Assembly (NCBI GenBank): GCA_963742405.1
Contig: CAVUMB010000003.1
Span: 62,001-126,000, forward strand
DNA from: JAGVSR01 sp963742405
Lineage (GTDB): Bacteria > Pseudomonadota > Alphaproteobacteria > Rhizobiales > Hyphomicrobiaceae
Length of the DNA stretch: 64,000 bases
Reading direction: 5' to 3'
Notes under the pieces: model-generated
Databases searched by the model: none
The model's input: only the letters and a program-made list of their open reading frames with translations
What the model was told of the DNA's origin: nothing
Program-made: the position numbers and the translations under genes
Part shown: positions 44,437-52,582 of the stretch, one piece after another
Layout of the letters: each line of letters opens with the position of its first letter
How positions within the stretch are numbered: position 1 is the first letter of the stretch

Positions 44437-44832
44437 ATGGCCAAAGCTGTTCACATGATGTTACGAGTGCTGGAAGAGGCGCGGTCGGTTGATTTCTATT
44501 CCAAGTGCTTTGGATTGAGGGTTGCGGATCGTCGCGAATGGCCCGAATTCTCACTGACTTACATGAGCAATCCCGAGAACGATTTCGAAATTGAATTGAC
44601 GGTCAACAAGGGTCGCGGCGAACCGTACTATCTCGGCGATGGATACGGTCACGTTGCTTTTGTTGTTGACGATCTCGACGCGGAACACGCGCGGATCAAG
44701 GCGGCAGGATTTCACCCGAAGGACATCAAGGAGATGACCCACGACGGGCAGCCATTCGGACGGTTCTTCTTCATCGATGATCCGGACGGGTACAAGATCG
44801 AAGTGCTCCAGCGCCGCGGCCGCTTCAAGTGA
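44437..44832 (+). CDS. VOC-family protein, glyoxalase I-like
   Basis: 131 residues with the two-module vicinal-oxygen-chelate fold of lactoylglutathione lyase. The likely metal ligands are His6, Glu53, His72 and Glu122 (MVHMMLR-type start, FEIELTVN, GYGHVAFVVDD, YKIEVLQRR). GloA converts the methylglyoxal-glutathione adduct to lactoylglutathione; this is the most likely role. GGAG (44425-44428) lies 8 bases before the start. The last four bases overlap the next gene. Confidence 0.88.
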   Translation: MAKAVHMMLRVLEEARSVDFYSKCFGLRVADRREWPEFSLTYMSNPENDFEIELTVNKGRGEPYYLGDGYGHVAFVVDDLDAEHARIKAAGFHPKDIKEMTHDGQPFGRFFFIDDPDGYKIEVLQRRGRFK

Positions 44833-45038
44833 GCGAAGAGCCCAAATTCGACGCCGCCATGATGGGACGGCTTGGTCAGGCGCTGACGTTTATCTGTCGT
44901 GCGGATCATCCAGCGACGGTGGCGCTCAAGAAGGCCGCCGAGACCGGGTCCGACAAGGACGTAAAGGCTGCGCGCGCACAGTTTCTCAAACTCAAGCCGA
45001 ATGAGCGTCGGGCCGCACTGGCCATGCTCGACGACTAG
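44829..45038 (+). CDS. Small helical protein coupled to the VOC gene
   Basis: 69 residues from GTG 44829, which overlaps the VOC stop codon as GTGA. The sequence is helical and charged (MMGRLGQALTFICRADHPAT, VKAARAQFLKLKPNERRAALAMLDD). The four-base overlap implies translational coupling. Its stop codon overlaps that of the convergent DUF2244 gene in CTAG (45035-45038). Function unknown. Confidence 0.72.
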   Translation: MSEEPKFDAAMMGRLGQALTFICRADHPATVALKKAAETGSDKDVKAARAQFLKLKPNERRAALAMLDD

Positions 45039-45538
45039 CCCATTGCGGCTGGCGCCGAGCGCGCGACGGTGAGGGCCCCGCGCAGGGCTTGAGCAAAGTC
45101 CTTCTTTTCGTCAGCGTTGAGAAATCTGGCAAATTCAAACTCGTTGCCGTGAAGCGCCAGCTTTAAATCGGCGCTACCGTCCGGCCATTCGTTCAGCAGC
45201 ACTTTCACCCAGTAGGGGTTGAAATCGAAGCTGCGGCTCCGGCCTGAGGGTTGGACCTGCGTTATCTTTAGAACTTCAGGCGACAGCTCGATCAGTTCGT
45301 AGGCTTTACCGGAACGATAGTTGATCTTGAATGCGAAGTAGATCGCCAGCACGTCGAGACCATAAAACCCCATGACCGGCCATGCGCCCATCAGCGTAAA
45401 GGCCACGCCGGTGGCGAAGCTGACGATGCCGATGAAGCCCAGCAAAATGAGGAAGTTCGTATTCGACAGCGACCGGTGCGGGTGCAAAATGGCGCTGAAG
45501 AGCCGGGGTTCTTGCGTTTGTGTTGAGATTTGCGTCAT
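45035..45538 (-). CDS. DUF2244 membrane protein
   Basis: 167 residues with two membrane segments (FLILLGFIGIVSFATGVAFTLMG and VMGFYGLDVLAIYFAFKI) and a cytosolic tail with the DUF2244 marks: IELSPEVLKI, FNPYWVKVLL and LHGNEFEFARFLNADEK. The function of this family is unknown. Its divergent position next to nth is common in Hyphomicrobiales; the two starts are 31 bases apart. Confidence 0.9.
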   Translation of the reverse strand: MTQISTQTQEPRLFSAILHPHRSLSNTNFLILLGFIGIVSFATGVAFTLMGAWPVMGFYGLDVLAIYFAFKINYRSGKAYELIELSPEVLKITQVQPSGRSRSFDFNPYWVKVLLNEWPDGSADLKLALHGNEFEFARFLNADEKKDFAQALRGALTVARSAPAAMG

Positions 45539-45569
45539 GTCGCGGCACGGTGCTCACAGGTTTGTCGAC

Positions 45570-46325
45570 ATGAAACGCTCGTCCGCGAAAAAAGGGAAGT
45601 CCACTTTACGAGGGAACGTTTCTGGGGTCGCTGGGACGGAAGAGGACAGCGTTGCAAAGGTCAAGGCGCGGCCGCAACCGCGGACACGTAGGCGGACGCC
45701 GGAGGAAATCGGCGATATTTTCTTCCGTTTTCACAAGAAGAACCCGGAGCCGAAAGGCGAACTGGAACATTGCAACCCGTTTACCCTGCTCGTTGCCGTC
45801 GTACTTTCCGCACAGGCCACCGATGCCGGCGTCAACAAGGCGACGCGGGCGTTGTTTCAGGTGGCGGACAGCCCGCAAAAAATGCTGGCGTTAGGAGTAG
45901 ATAAACTCCGCGATTACATCAAAACAATCGGGCTTTTTCGCACCAAGGCTAAAAACGTCATTCTCCTGTCGGAAAGGCTGATTGCGGAGCACGGCGGCGA
46001 GGTCCCGCATGATCGGGATCTGTTGCAATCGCTGCCGGGTGTTGGACGAAAAACCGCGAACGTTGTGCTCAACATGGCGTTCGGCGAGCCGACAATGGCC
46101 GTCGACACGCACGTGTTTCGCGTCTCGCATCGGCTCTGGCTATCGCGGGGCAAGACTCCGGATGCTGTCGAGGCCGATTTGGTGAAAATAGTGCCTACGG
46201 TCTACATGATGCACGCACATCATTGGCTCATTCTGCACGGGAGGTATACCTGCAAGGCCGTGCGACCGCTGTGCGAGACGTGCATCATCTCCGATTTGTG
46301 CTTTTCGCGGGACAAACGGATTTAG
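45570..46325 (+). CDS. nth: Endonuclease III (DNA glycosylase/AP lyase)
   Basis: Removes oxidised pyrimidines and cuts the abasic site. The 251-residue protein has a basic N-terminal extension of about 50 residues, the HhH motif LPGVGRKTANVVL (catalytic Lys), the catalytic Asp in VDTHVFRVS, and the 4Fe-4S motif C-x6-C-x2-C-x5-C (CKAVRPLCETCIISDLC). ATG 45570 is the first sensible start; reading further up would run into DUF2244. Confidence 0.96.
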   Translation: MKRSSAKKGKSTLRGNVSGVAGTEEDSVAKVKARPQPRTRRRTPEEIGDIFFRFHKKNPEPKGELEHCNPFTLLVAVVLSAQATDAGVNKATRALFQVADSPQKMLALGVDKLRDYIKTIGLFRTKAKNVILLSERLIAEHGGEVPHDRDLLQSLPGVGRKTANVVLNMAFGEPTMAVDTHVFRVSHRLWLSRGKTPDAVEADLVKIVPTVYMMHAHHWLILHGRYTCKAVRPLCETCIISDLCFSRDKRI

Positions 46326-46368
46326 CTTGATAGGCCGATGCTCCCGCACCGGCCCAAGATAAGTTCAT

Positions 46369-46858
46369 TTAGTTTGCTTTTTCGGCGGGTAATTTAGAAG
46401 AATGGTGATGCACGATCTTCCACTCCCCGTTTCTGATTTCGTAGAAGTAGCTGTAGCGCGCGGCGACCGTGGACGGCTTGCCGTCGCTCGATTTGACTGA
46501 GAACGTATACGTGCCGACGTCAAAAGCCTGGTTGCAACCGATGTCGATCTTGCGCGTGTTGATCTTGCCCTGAGGTTCGAGCTTTAGAATGTTGACAAAG
46601 TAAGCCTTAATTTCATCCGGCGTCGTCGCCGTGTTGGCCACGGTGGGAAGCAAGACGGCATCGACTGCATACAGTGACGCGACTTTAGCTGGATCCTTCG
46701 TAGCGAGCGTCGCATTCCACTTGTCAAAGAGGCCGGCGATATCGCTTTCCGTTGCGGGTGTGCAGGTGGCAGTTGTCGCAGCGGCCGCGGGTTCTTCCGC
46801 CGCGGCTGGCAGGGAAATGAACAGGGGCGGCAGCGGCTAGATAGGCAGTGCACTTCAT
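46369..46858 (-). pseudogene. NTF2-like (SgcJ/EcaC, SnoaL-type) secreted protein, frameshifted in signal peptide
   Basis: The body is an NTF2-like fold of about 125 residues (DKWNATLATKDPAKVASLYA, AVLLPTVANTATTPDEIKAYF, YFYEIRNGEWKIVHHHSSKLP). The frame with the natural start (ATG 46858, MKCTAYLAAAA) runs into another frame after 11 residues. One C fewer in the minus-strand run of four (plus-strand G at 46824-46827) restores MKCTAYLAAAALFISLPAAAEEP, a clean signal peptide. So the gene is one base from intact. No internal start with a ribosome site is seen. Confidence 0.78.
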
Positions 46859-46965
46859 GAGTGGATCTCCATCATGGGTTGAACATGGGGAGTTATCGCG
46901 CCGCACTGAAGATTATTGAAATTGATTGTTTAGATGCGAATTATTGTCCGTATCAATGATAAAGT

Positions 46966-47739
46966 TCAAGGCCGGACTGCAATTCCCGCGCGCTCCAGGT
47001 GGGCCTTGGCTTCGGCAATCGTATATTTGCCAAAATGGAAAATGGATGCGGCGAGCACGGCGCTGGCATGTCCGCTTTTCACGCCATCGACGAGGTGATC
47101 GAGCGTTCCAACGCCACCCGAGGCAATGACGGGGACGGGCACGGCGTCGGCAATGGTCCGCGTCAAAGCAATATCGAATCCGGTTTTGGTACCGTCGCGG
47201 TCCATCGAGGTCAGCAATATTTCGCCCGCGCCGAGCGCGACGACCTCCTTGGCGTACGCGACCGCGTCGATGCCAGTCGGCTTCCTGCCGCCGTGGGTGA
47301 AAATCTCCCAGCGATCCGGCGTACCGGGCGCAGAGACCTTCTTGGCATCGATGGCGACAACGATGCACTGGGCGCCGAATTTTTCGCTCGCGACTTTGAC
47401 AAACTGCCGATCGAACACGGCGGCGGTGTTGATCGAAACCTTGTCGGCGCCGGCCTCCAGGAGCTTGCGGATATCATCGATGGTGCGCACACCGCCACCG
47501 ACCGTCAAGGGCATGAAGCAGCGTTCTGCCGTGCGCTCTACGATGTCGAAGATCGTGTCCCGGTTCTCGTGGCTTGCCGTGATGTCGAGGAAGCATAGTT
47601 CATCCGCGCCGGCCGCGTCGTAGGCTGCTGCGGCCTCCACGGGATCACCGGCATCGACGAGATCGACAAAGTTGACCCCTTTGACGACGCGGCCGTCCTT
47701 GACGTCGAGGCAGGGAATGATGCGAATTTTCAGACTCAT
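46966..47739 (-). CDS. hisF: Imidazole glycerol phosphate synthase cyclase subunit
   Basis: The TIM-barrel half of IGP synthase: with ammonia from HisH it turns PRFAR into imidazole glycerol phosphate and AICAR. The 257-residue protein has IIPCLDVKDGRVVKG (catalytic Asp near residue 12), LTVGGGVRTIDDI, VVAIDAKK, GAGEILLTSMDRDGT (second catalytic Asp) and VIASGGVGTLDHL. In many relatives hisH and hisA are adjacent; here the neighbours are an NTF2-like gene and an MFS gene. Confidence 0.97.
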   Translation of the reverse strand: MSLKIRIIPCLDVKDGRVVKGVNFVDLVDAGDPVEAAAAYDAAGADELCFLDITASHENRDTIFDIVERTAERCFMPLTVGGGVRTIDDIRKLLEAGADKVSINTAAVFDRQFVKVASEKFGAQCIVVAIDAKKVSAPGTPDRWEIFTHGGRKPTGIDAVAYAKEVVALGAGEILLTSMDRDGTKTGFDIALTRTIADAVPVPVIASGGVGTLDHLVDGVKSGHASAVLAASIFHFGKYTIAEAKAHLERAGIAVRP

Positions 47740-47780
47740 GTTGCGTCAACTAGCGCAGGTGGACGGCCGGCGGCAAGGCT

Positions 47781-48947
47781 TCATGCCGGGCGGCTGCGAG
47801 CGAAGGCAATGACGGCTGTGAACACGAGGGCGGCGATCGCGGTGGAGGTGACGAAGCCGAACACGGGACCGTTGGTCATAACGACGCCTGAGATTGCCGG
47901 GCCGACGATGCCGCCGCTGGTGTACATGAGAATGAATGCGGCGTTGGCGGTCGCAAGTTGGCTCGGTTCGACTTCCTGGCCGAGCATCGCGAGCCCCAGC
48001 ATGTAGAAGCCGATCACGGTGGTGCCGAGAACGAAGATCAGGGCTAGTGCGAGGCGAGGGGTGCCGAGGACGGGCGGGAGCATGATGATCAGCGCGGCGT
48101 AGATGAGCCCGAGCGCCACCAGCAGGGATTTGCGTGACGTGCGGTCCGCAAGCCAGCCGAGGGTGTACTGTGTCAAAAGCCCGCCGATGATCAAAGCGGT
48201 GAGGAGCCGCAATGCTGTCGCCTCGTCCATGCCGCCGGCGATGGCCACGTTTGGCAGCAAGGCAAAGTGCGACGTCTCGAGGTAGCCGCCGAGGAACGCG
48301 CCAGCCATTGCCGCAGGTGCCAGCCGCATGCCGCCGATCAAGCCGGTGGCGGGTTCATGGGCCAGATCGGGTGCCAGATCGCGGGCGATATAGATCGGCA
48401 GCGCCGCAAGAAGTGCACCACCCGCACCGATGACAAAGGCCCAAGGCCCGTCAGATCCAAAGTGCTCCAGTAAGATTGGTCCCAAGGCGAAGCCGGAAAA
48501 GAACGACACAGCGTAGAATGAGATTACACGGGCGCGATGGCTATCGTCGGCTATGTGATTAACCCATGTTTCGCCGACGATCCATGGCAGTGCGATGGTC
48601 GCCCCCATGAGAAAACGAAGCGCGATCCAGGCCCACGTAGACTCAAGAAAATAAAGGGATCCATAGGCTGCCGCGCAGCACATGCAGCCGAGGATAATCG
48701 CCGTCGATGGACGGATGCGAGCGACGGCGCGCGGCAGAATTGGAAGCAGGGCCAGGATGGCGAGTGAGGGGGCCGCGCCGGCGAGGCCGATAATCCACGA
48801 CGGCTCGCCACGGCCTTCGAGCACCACAGCGGTCAGCGGGTATCCCAAGCCAAAGGCGATGCCGACACCGAAGCAGGACAGGATGACGGCCGTCAGGCTT
48901 TTTCGTCGGTCTGTCGCTGACTTAATATCTGAAACGCTTGCGCTCAT
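47781..48947 (-). CDS. Major facilitator superfamily transporter
   Basis: 388 residues with about 12 membrane helices. The loop 2-3 region reads PILPRAVARIRPSTAI and the middle loop is short, as in 12-helix drug or sugar efflux proteins (YfkF/YcaD-like). GxLxD(R)-type loop GWLADRTSRK follows helix 8. It diverges from a TetR-family gene; a perfect palindrome lies 15 bases before its start, so the TetR protein very probably controls it. Likely an exporter; the substrate is unknown. Confidence 0.9.
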   Translation of the reverse strand: MSASVSDIKSATDRRKSLTAVILSCFGVGIAFGLGYPLTAVVLEGRGEPSWIIGLAGAAPSLAILALLPILPRAVARIRPSTAIILGCMCCAAAYGSLYFLESTWAWIALRFLMGATIALPWIVGETWVNHIADDSHRARVISFYAVSFFSGFALGPILLEHFGSDGPWAFVIGAGGALLAALPIYIARDLAPDLAHEPATGLIGGMRLAPAAMAGAFLGGYLETSHFALLPNVAIAGGMDEATALRLLTALIIGGLLTQYTLGWLADRTSRKSLLVALGLIYAALIIMLPPVLGTPRLALALIFVLGTTVIGFYMLGLAMLGQEVEPSQLATANAAFILMYTSGGIVGPAISGVVMTNGPVFGFVTSTAIAALVFTAVIAFARSRPA

Positions 48948-48962
48948 GGTCCACTACCTTTA

Positions 48963-48977
48963 TTCAACAATGTTGAA
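48963..48977. promoter_or_regulatory. Palindromic operator, MFS side
   Basis: Perfect palindrome TTCAACA-A-TGTTGAA of 15 bases, 15 bases upstream of the MFS start codon. An identical copy lies 50 bases away (centre to centre) at the TetR start. This is the size and symmetry of a TetR-family operator. Confidence 0.82.
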
Positions 48978-49012
48978 ATAGAATGGTGGGCAGCAGATGG
49001 CAAGGGTCTTAT

Positions 49013-49027
49013 TTCAACAATGTTGAA
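49013..49027. promoter_or_regulatory. Palindromic operator overlapping the TetR start codon
   Basis: Same 15-base palindrome as at 48963-48977, here extendable to 17 (TTTCAACAATGTTGAAA). The ATG in its centre (49020-49022) is the start codon of the TetR gene, so a bound repressor would cover its own translation start region on DNA. It points to autorepression. Confidence 0.82.
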
Positions 49028-49697
49028 AAAGAAGCAGCCACGGGGTCAGCGCGGTTTGGACGACGCAACGCTGCTTGCGTCGGTACTCGCTGAAATGGAG
49101 CGCACGGGAGTAGAGAATTTCTCGCTGCGCGCGGCCGCTCGCGCCATCGGCTGCGATCCTGCGGCGCTGATTTATCATTTCGGATCGCGGGAAGGATTGG
49201 AGCGCGCGGTCGCGGACCGGTTGCATGCAGGTATCGAACGTCCGAATCGCTCGTTGCCGTGGCGTGACCGTCTGGTCAGCATGGCGCGGCAATACCGGGC
49301 GGTGGCGCAAATCTATCCGCGCACGTTTCCGCTTCTGATGCGGTACTGGACCACCGGTTCGCAGGATCTTGTTCTAGCGGACGACACGTTCGCGGCATTG
49401 TCCGACGCTGGATTGCCAGATTCAGTTTTGCCTGCCGTCGAGTGCGGTCTTTATGCTGCTCTGCTTGGGCTATGCGCCGGTGAAGCGGGCGGGTTGACGG
49501 GCCGGCCGGGCGCGGACGCTTTGAAAGAAATCGAGGTTACACCCGGACTGTCGACCATGCCCCGTCTGCTGCCGACGTTGCGTAACCTCGATGCGGGCGA
49601 TGTGTTCGAGACATCGATTGCGATCCTCCTCGATGGCATTGACGCGCTGGCGCAAAAACCGGCGGGCAAGTGCCGCCCTCACCGCGGCAAGGAGTGA
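49020..49697 (+). CDS. TetR-family transcriptional repressor
   Basis: 225 residues. The N-terminal helix-turn-helix domain reads LLASVLAEMERTGVENFSLRAAARAIGCDPAALIYHFGSREGL in pieces (about residues 16-60). The C-terminal ligand domain is of TetR_C type. It diverges from the MFS gene and sits among two identical palindromes, a standard repressor-transporter module. The start ATG is inside one of them. ynfA follows with its ribosome site inside the end of this gene. Confidence 0.9.
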   Translation: MLKKKQPRGQRGLDDATLLASVLAEMERTGVENFSLRAAARAIGCDPAALIYHFGSREGLERAVADRLHAGIERPNRSLPWRDRLVSMARQYRAVAQIYPRTFPLLMRYWTTGSQDLVLADDTFAALSDAGLPDSVLPAVECGLYAALLGLCAGEAGGLTGRPGADALKEIEVTPGLSTMPRLLPTLRNLDAGDVFETSIAILLDGIDALAQKPAGKCRPHRGKE

Positions 49698-49701
49698 AGC
49701 G

Positions 49702-50028
49702 ATGCAATCCTTGCTTGTTTACGGGTTGGCGGCCTTGGCTGAAATCGGAGGCTGTTTTGCCTTCTGGGCATGGCTGCGGTCGGGTGCAAGCTCGCTTTGG
49801 CTCGTGCCCGGATTGGCATCACTCATTGCATTTGCGATGCTGCTCACGCTCATCCCTACCGAAGCCGCCGGGCGCGCCTTTGCAGCGTATGGCGGTATTT
49901 ACATTGTTTCCTCGCTGGCTTGGATGTGGGCTGTCGAGGGCGTGAGGCCCGACCGTTTCGATGCCCTCGGCGCTGCAACCTGTTTAGCCGGCGCGGCCAT
50001 AATCCTGCTTGCACCGCGGGCCGGTTGA
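49702..50028 (+). CDS. ynfA: YnfA/UPF0060 small membrane protein
   Basis: 108 residues, four membrane helices, with the family marks LAALAEIGGCFAFWAWLR, RAFAAYGGIYIVSSLAWMW and GVRPDRFDALGAATCLAGA. YnfA is related to small multidrug-resistance exporters. AAGGAG (49689-49694), inside the end of the tetR gene, lies 7 bases before ATG 49702, so it is probably co-transcribed and coupled with tetR. This may make a second efflux function under the same repressor. Confidence 0.92.
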   Translation: MQSLLVYGLAALAEIGGCFAFWAWLRSGASSLWLVPGLASLIAFAMLLTLIPTEAAGRAFAAYGGIYIVSSLAWMWAVEGVRPDRFDALGAATCLAGAAIILLAPRAG

Positions 50029-50066
50029 GGGCTAATCCAGCAATGCCATCCGCAGGTTATTCCGTT

Positions 50067-51227
50067 ATGCCCCGCACGCCGCCTTTCGCCGCGCATGCCC
50101 TTGCCGCCCGTCCCGAGTGGGATCGGGCGCGGCGCATTGTGGTGAAGATCGGCTCGGCACTGCTCGCGGACCGGACAACCGGCACGCTGAAGTCGCAGTG
50201 GCTGGCGTCACTCATTGAAGACGTCGCCAGTTTGCGCAAGGCGGGCCGGCAGGTCGTCCTCGTGTCATCAGGTGCGGTGGCGCTCGGGCGGTACAAGCTG
50301 GGGCTGCCGAAGGGAACGCTTGAACTGGAGCAAAGTCAGGCGGCGGCGGCCGTCGGTCAGATCAGTCTCGCGGCGGCCTATCAGGCGCTTGCCGGTGAGC
50401 ACGGTATGACTGTTGCTCAAATCCTGTTGACGCTTGGCGACACGGAGCAGCGGCGCCGATATCTCAATGCGCGGCACACTATCGAGACTTTGCTCGAACT
50501 TGGCGCCATTCCCGTGGTCAACGAGAACGATACGGTTGCCACGGCGGAAATCAAATACGGCGACAACGATCGTCTGTCGGCGCGCGTCGCCTCGATGGTC
50601 TCGGCGGACTGCCTTGTGCTGCTGTCGGATATCGACGGGCTATATACGGCACCCCCGCACGCTGATCGCAATGCGCGGCACATTCCAATCGTGACGGAAA
50701 TCACGCCGGAGATCGAAGCCATGGCCGGCGCGCCGGGGACCGAATTGTCGAAGGGCGGCATGAAGACCAAGATCGAGGCCGGAAAAATTGCGCTCGGTGC
50801 CGGCACGCATATGGTCATTGCCACGGGCAACCTGATGAATCCGCTGCGGGCGATCGGCGAAGGCTCGACGGTCACGTGGTTTCTGGCCAAGCAAGATCCT
50901 GTGACGGCGAAGAAGCGTTGGATCGCCGGTCAACTTGAGCCGCGCGGCGTTATTCATATCGACGCCGGCGCCGAGAAGGCTTTGTTCTCCGGCAAGAGCC
51001 TTTTGCCCGCGGGCGTGACGCGGGTCGAAGGTACGTTCGACCGCGGTGATGCCATCATTATCCGCTCCGCCGACGGTCGCGAACTGGGACGCGGACTCGT
51101 CGCCTATACCAACAAAGATGCCGATCGGATCGTCGGCAAACGCAGCGCCGACATCGAAGCGATCCTGGGCTACAATGGCGGCGATGAACTCGTCCATCGT
51201 GACGACATGGCCCTATCGAGGAAGTAG
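50067..51227 (+). CDS. proB: Glutamate 5-kinase
   Basis: First step of proline synthesis: ATP-dependent phosphorylation of glutamate. The 386-residue protein has the amino-acid-kinase domain (RIVVKIGSALLADR, VVLVSSGAVALGRYKLGL, NENDTVATAEIKYGDNDRLSA in pieces, LLSDIDGLYT, GTELSKGGMKTKIEAG) and a C-terminal PUA domain (GVTRVEGTFDRGDAI). ATG 50043 is another possible start. proA begins at the very next base after the stop codon. Confidence 0.95.
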   Translation: MPRTPPFAAHALAARPEWDRARRIVVKIGSALLADRTTGTLKSQWLASLIEDVASLRKAGRQVVLVSSGAVALGRYKLGLPKGTLELEQSQAAAAVGQISLAAAYQALAGEHGMTVAQILLTLGDTEQRRRYLNARHTIETLLELGAIPVVNENDTVATAEIKYGDNDRLSARVASMVSADCLVLLSDIDGLYTAPPHADRNARHIPIVTEITPEIEAMAGAPGTELSKGGMKTKIEAGKIALGAGTHMVIATGNLMNPLRAIGEGSTVTWFLAKQDPVTAKKRWIAGQLEPRGVIHIDAGAEKALFSGKSLLPAGVTRVEGTFDRGDAIIIRSADGRELGRGLVAYTNKDADRIVGKRSADIEAILGYNGGDELVHRDDMALSRK

Positions 51228-52520
51228 ATGTCGGGAGCCCGGCCAGAACAAAAATCGCAGGATTTGCGCGAGGCGATGTTTGCTATCGGCCGCGCGGCAC
51301 GTGTGGTCGCCCGGGCATTGGCACTTGCTCCAACGGCAACGAAGAACGCAGCTCTGTGTGCCATGGCGGCCCATTTGCGGCAAGACCGGGCCGTCATTCT
51401 GAAGGCTAACGCGGCCGATTCCGAAGCAGCTCAAGCGGCAGGGTTGGCTGCTTCGTTCATCGACCGGTTGAGACTGACGGACGAGCGCATTGAAGCGATG
51501 GCGCGCGGGCTTGAGGATATTGCCGAGTTACCTGATCCAGTCGGTGCGGTGCTCAGCGAGTGGACGCGACCCAATGGCTTGAAGATTGCACGGGTGCGAG
51601 TGCCGATCGGCGTAATCGGAATCATCTATGAGAGCCGTCCGAACGTGACCGCTGATGCTGGCGGGCTGTGCCTTAAGTCAGGCAATGCGGCTATTCTGCG
51701 AACTGGATCGGATGCCTTTCGTTCCGCGAGCGCCATTCACGCGTGTCTGGTAGCGGGATTGAAGGCGGCCGGATTGCCGGAAGATGCCATTCAGTTGATT
51801 CCGACGACGGACCGTGCCGCTGTCGGCCATCTCTTATCGGGGCTTGATGGCGCGGTCGATGTTATTGTGCCGCGCGGTGGGCGCTCGCTCGTCGAGCGCG
51901 TCCAATCGGACGCGCGCGTTCCGGTCTTCGCGCATCTGGAGGGCATCTGTCATACATACGTCGATAAGGCCGCAAACCCGGTCATGGCGAAGGACATCGT
52001 GGTCAACGCCAAAATGCGACGCACCGGTGTGTGCGGGGCGACGGAATGTTTGCTTGTTGATCGAGCAGCACCCTGTGGCCTGTTAGGCGAATTGGTGACG
52101 GCCTTGATCGATGCGGGATGCGAAGTCCGTGGCGACGAAACGACCCGCGCCGTGGATGCCCGGGTGAAGCCGGCCGCGGCCAATGATTTCGGCAAGGAAT
52201 TTCTCGACAGCATCATCGCGGTGAAAATGGTCGATGGTGTCGACGGCGCGATCGATCACATCACGCGGCTCGGCTCGCAACACACCGACGCGATCATTAC
52301 GAGCGACGCGGCAACGGCGAACCGATTCCTCACTCAAGTCGACAGCGCCATTGTGCTGCACAATGCGTCGACGCAATTTGCCGACGGAGGCGAATTCGGG
52401 TTCGGTGCGGAAATCGGCATTGCGACCGGTAAGATGCATGCGCGCGGGCCGGTCGGGGTCGAACAGTTGACCAGCTTCAAATATCTGGTGCGCGGCAGCG
52501 GGCAAATTCGGCCAGTTTGA
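51228..52520 (+). CDS. proA: Gamma-glutamyl phosphate reductase
   Basis: Reduces glutamyl 5-phosphate to the semialdehyde with NADPH, directly after ProB. The 430-residue aldehyde-dehydrogenase-type protein has VPIGVIGIIYESRPNVTADA, CLKSGNAAILRTGSDA and the catalytic-Cys block NAKMRRTGVCGATECLL. Its ATG abuts the proB stop codon with no gap, so the two are one operon and translation is coupled. Confidence 0.97.
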   Translation: MSGARPEQKSQDLREAMFAIGRAARVVARALALAPTATKNAALCAMAAHLRQDRAVILKANAADSEAAQAAGLAASFIDRLRLTDERIEAMARGLEDIAELPDPVGAVLSEWTRPNGLKIARVRVPIGVIGIIYESRPNVTADAGGLCLKSGNAAILRTGSDAFRSASAIHACLVAGLKAAGLPEDAIQLIPTTDRAAVGHLLSGLDGAVDVIVPRGGRSLVERVQSDARVPVFAHLEGICHTYVDKAANPVMAKDIVVNAKMRRTGVCGATECLLVDRAAPCGLLGELVTALIDAGCEVRGDETTRAVDARVKPAAANDFGKEFLDSIIAVKMVDGVDGAIDHITRLGSQHTDAIITSDAATANRFLTQVDSAIVLHNASTQFADGGEFGFGAEIGIATGKMHARGPVGVEQLTSFKYLVRGSGQIRPV

Positions 52521-52536
52521 CTGCGATTGCGGGCTT

Positions 52537-52582
52537 CTCAGCACTGATTGGGCGCTGGTGCTCAGCATTGATTGGGCGCTGG
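52537..52582. repeat. Tandem duplication over the lipase stop codon
   Basis: CTCAGCACTGATTGGGCGCTGG (52537-52558) and its neighbour 52561-52582 differ at one base of 22, with a 24-base period. The right copy holds the last codons and stop of the lipase gene; the left copy repeats them just after the stop. Confidence 0.9.
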
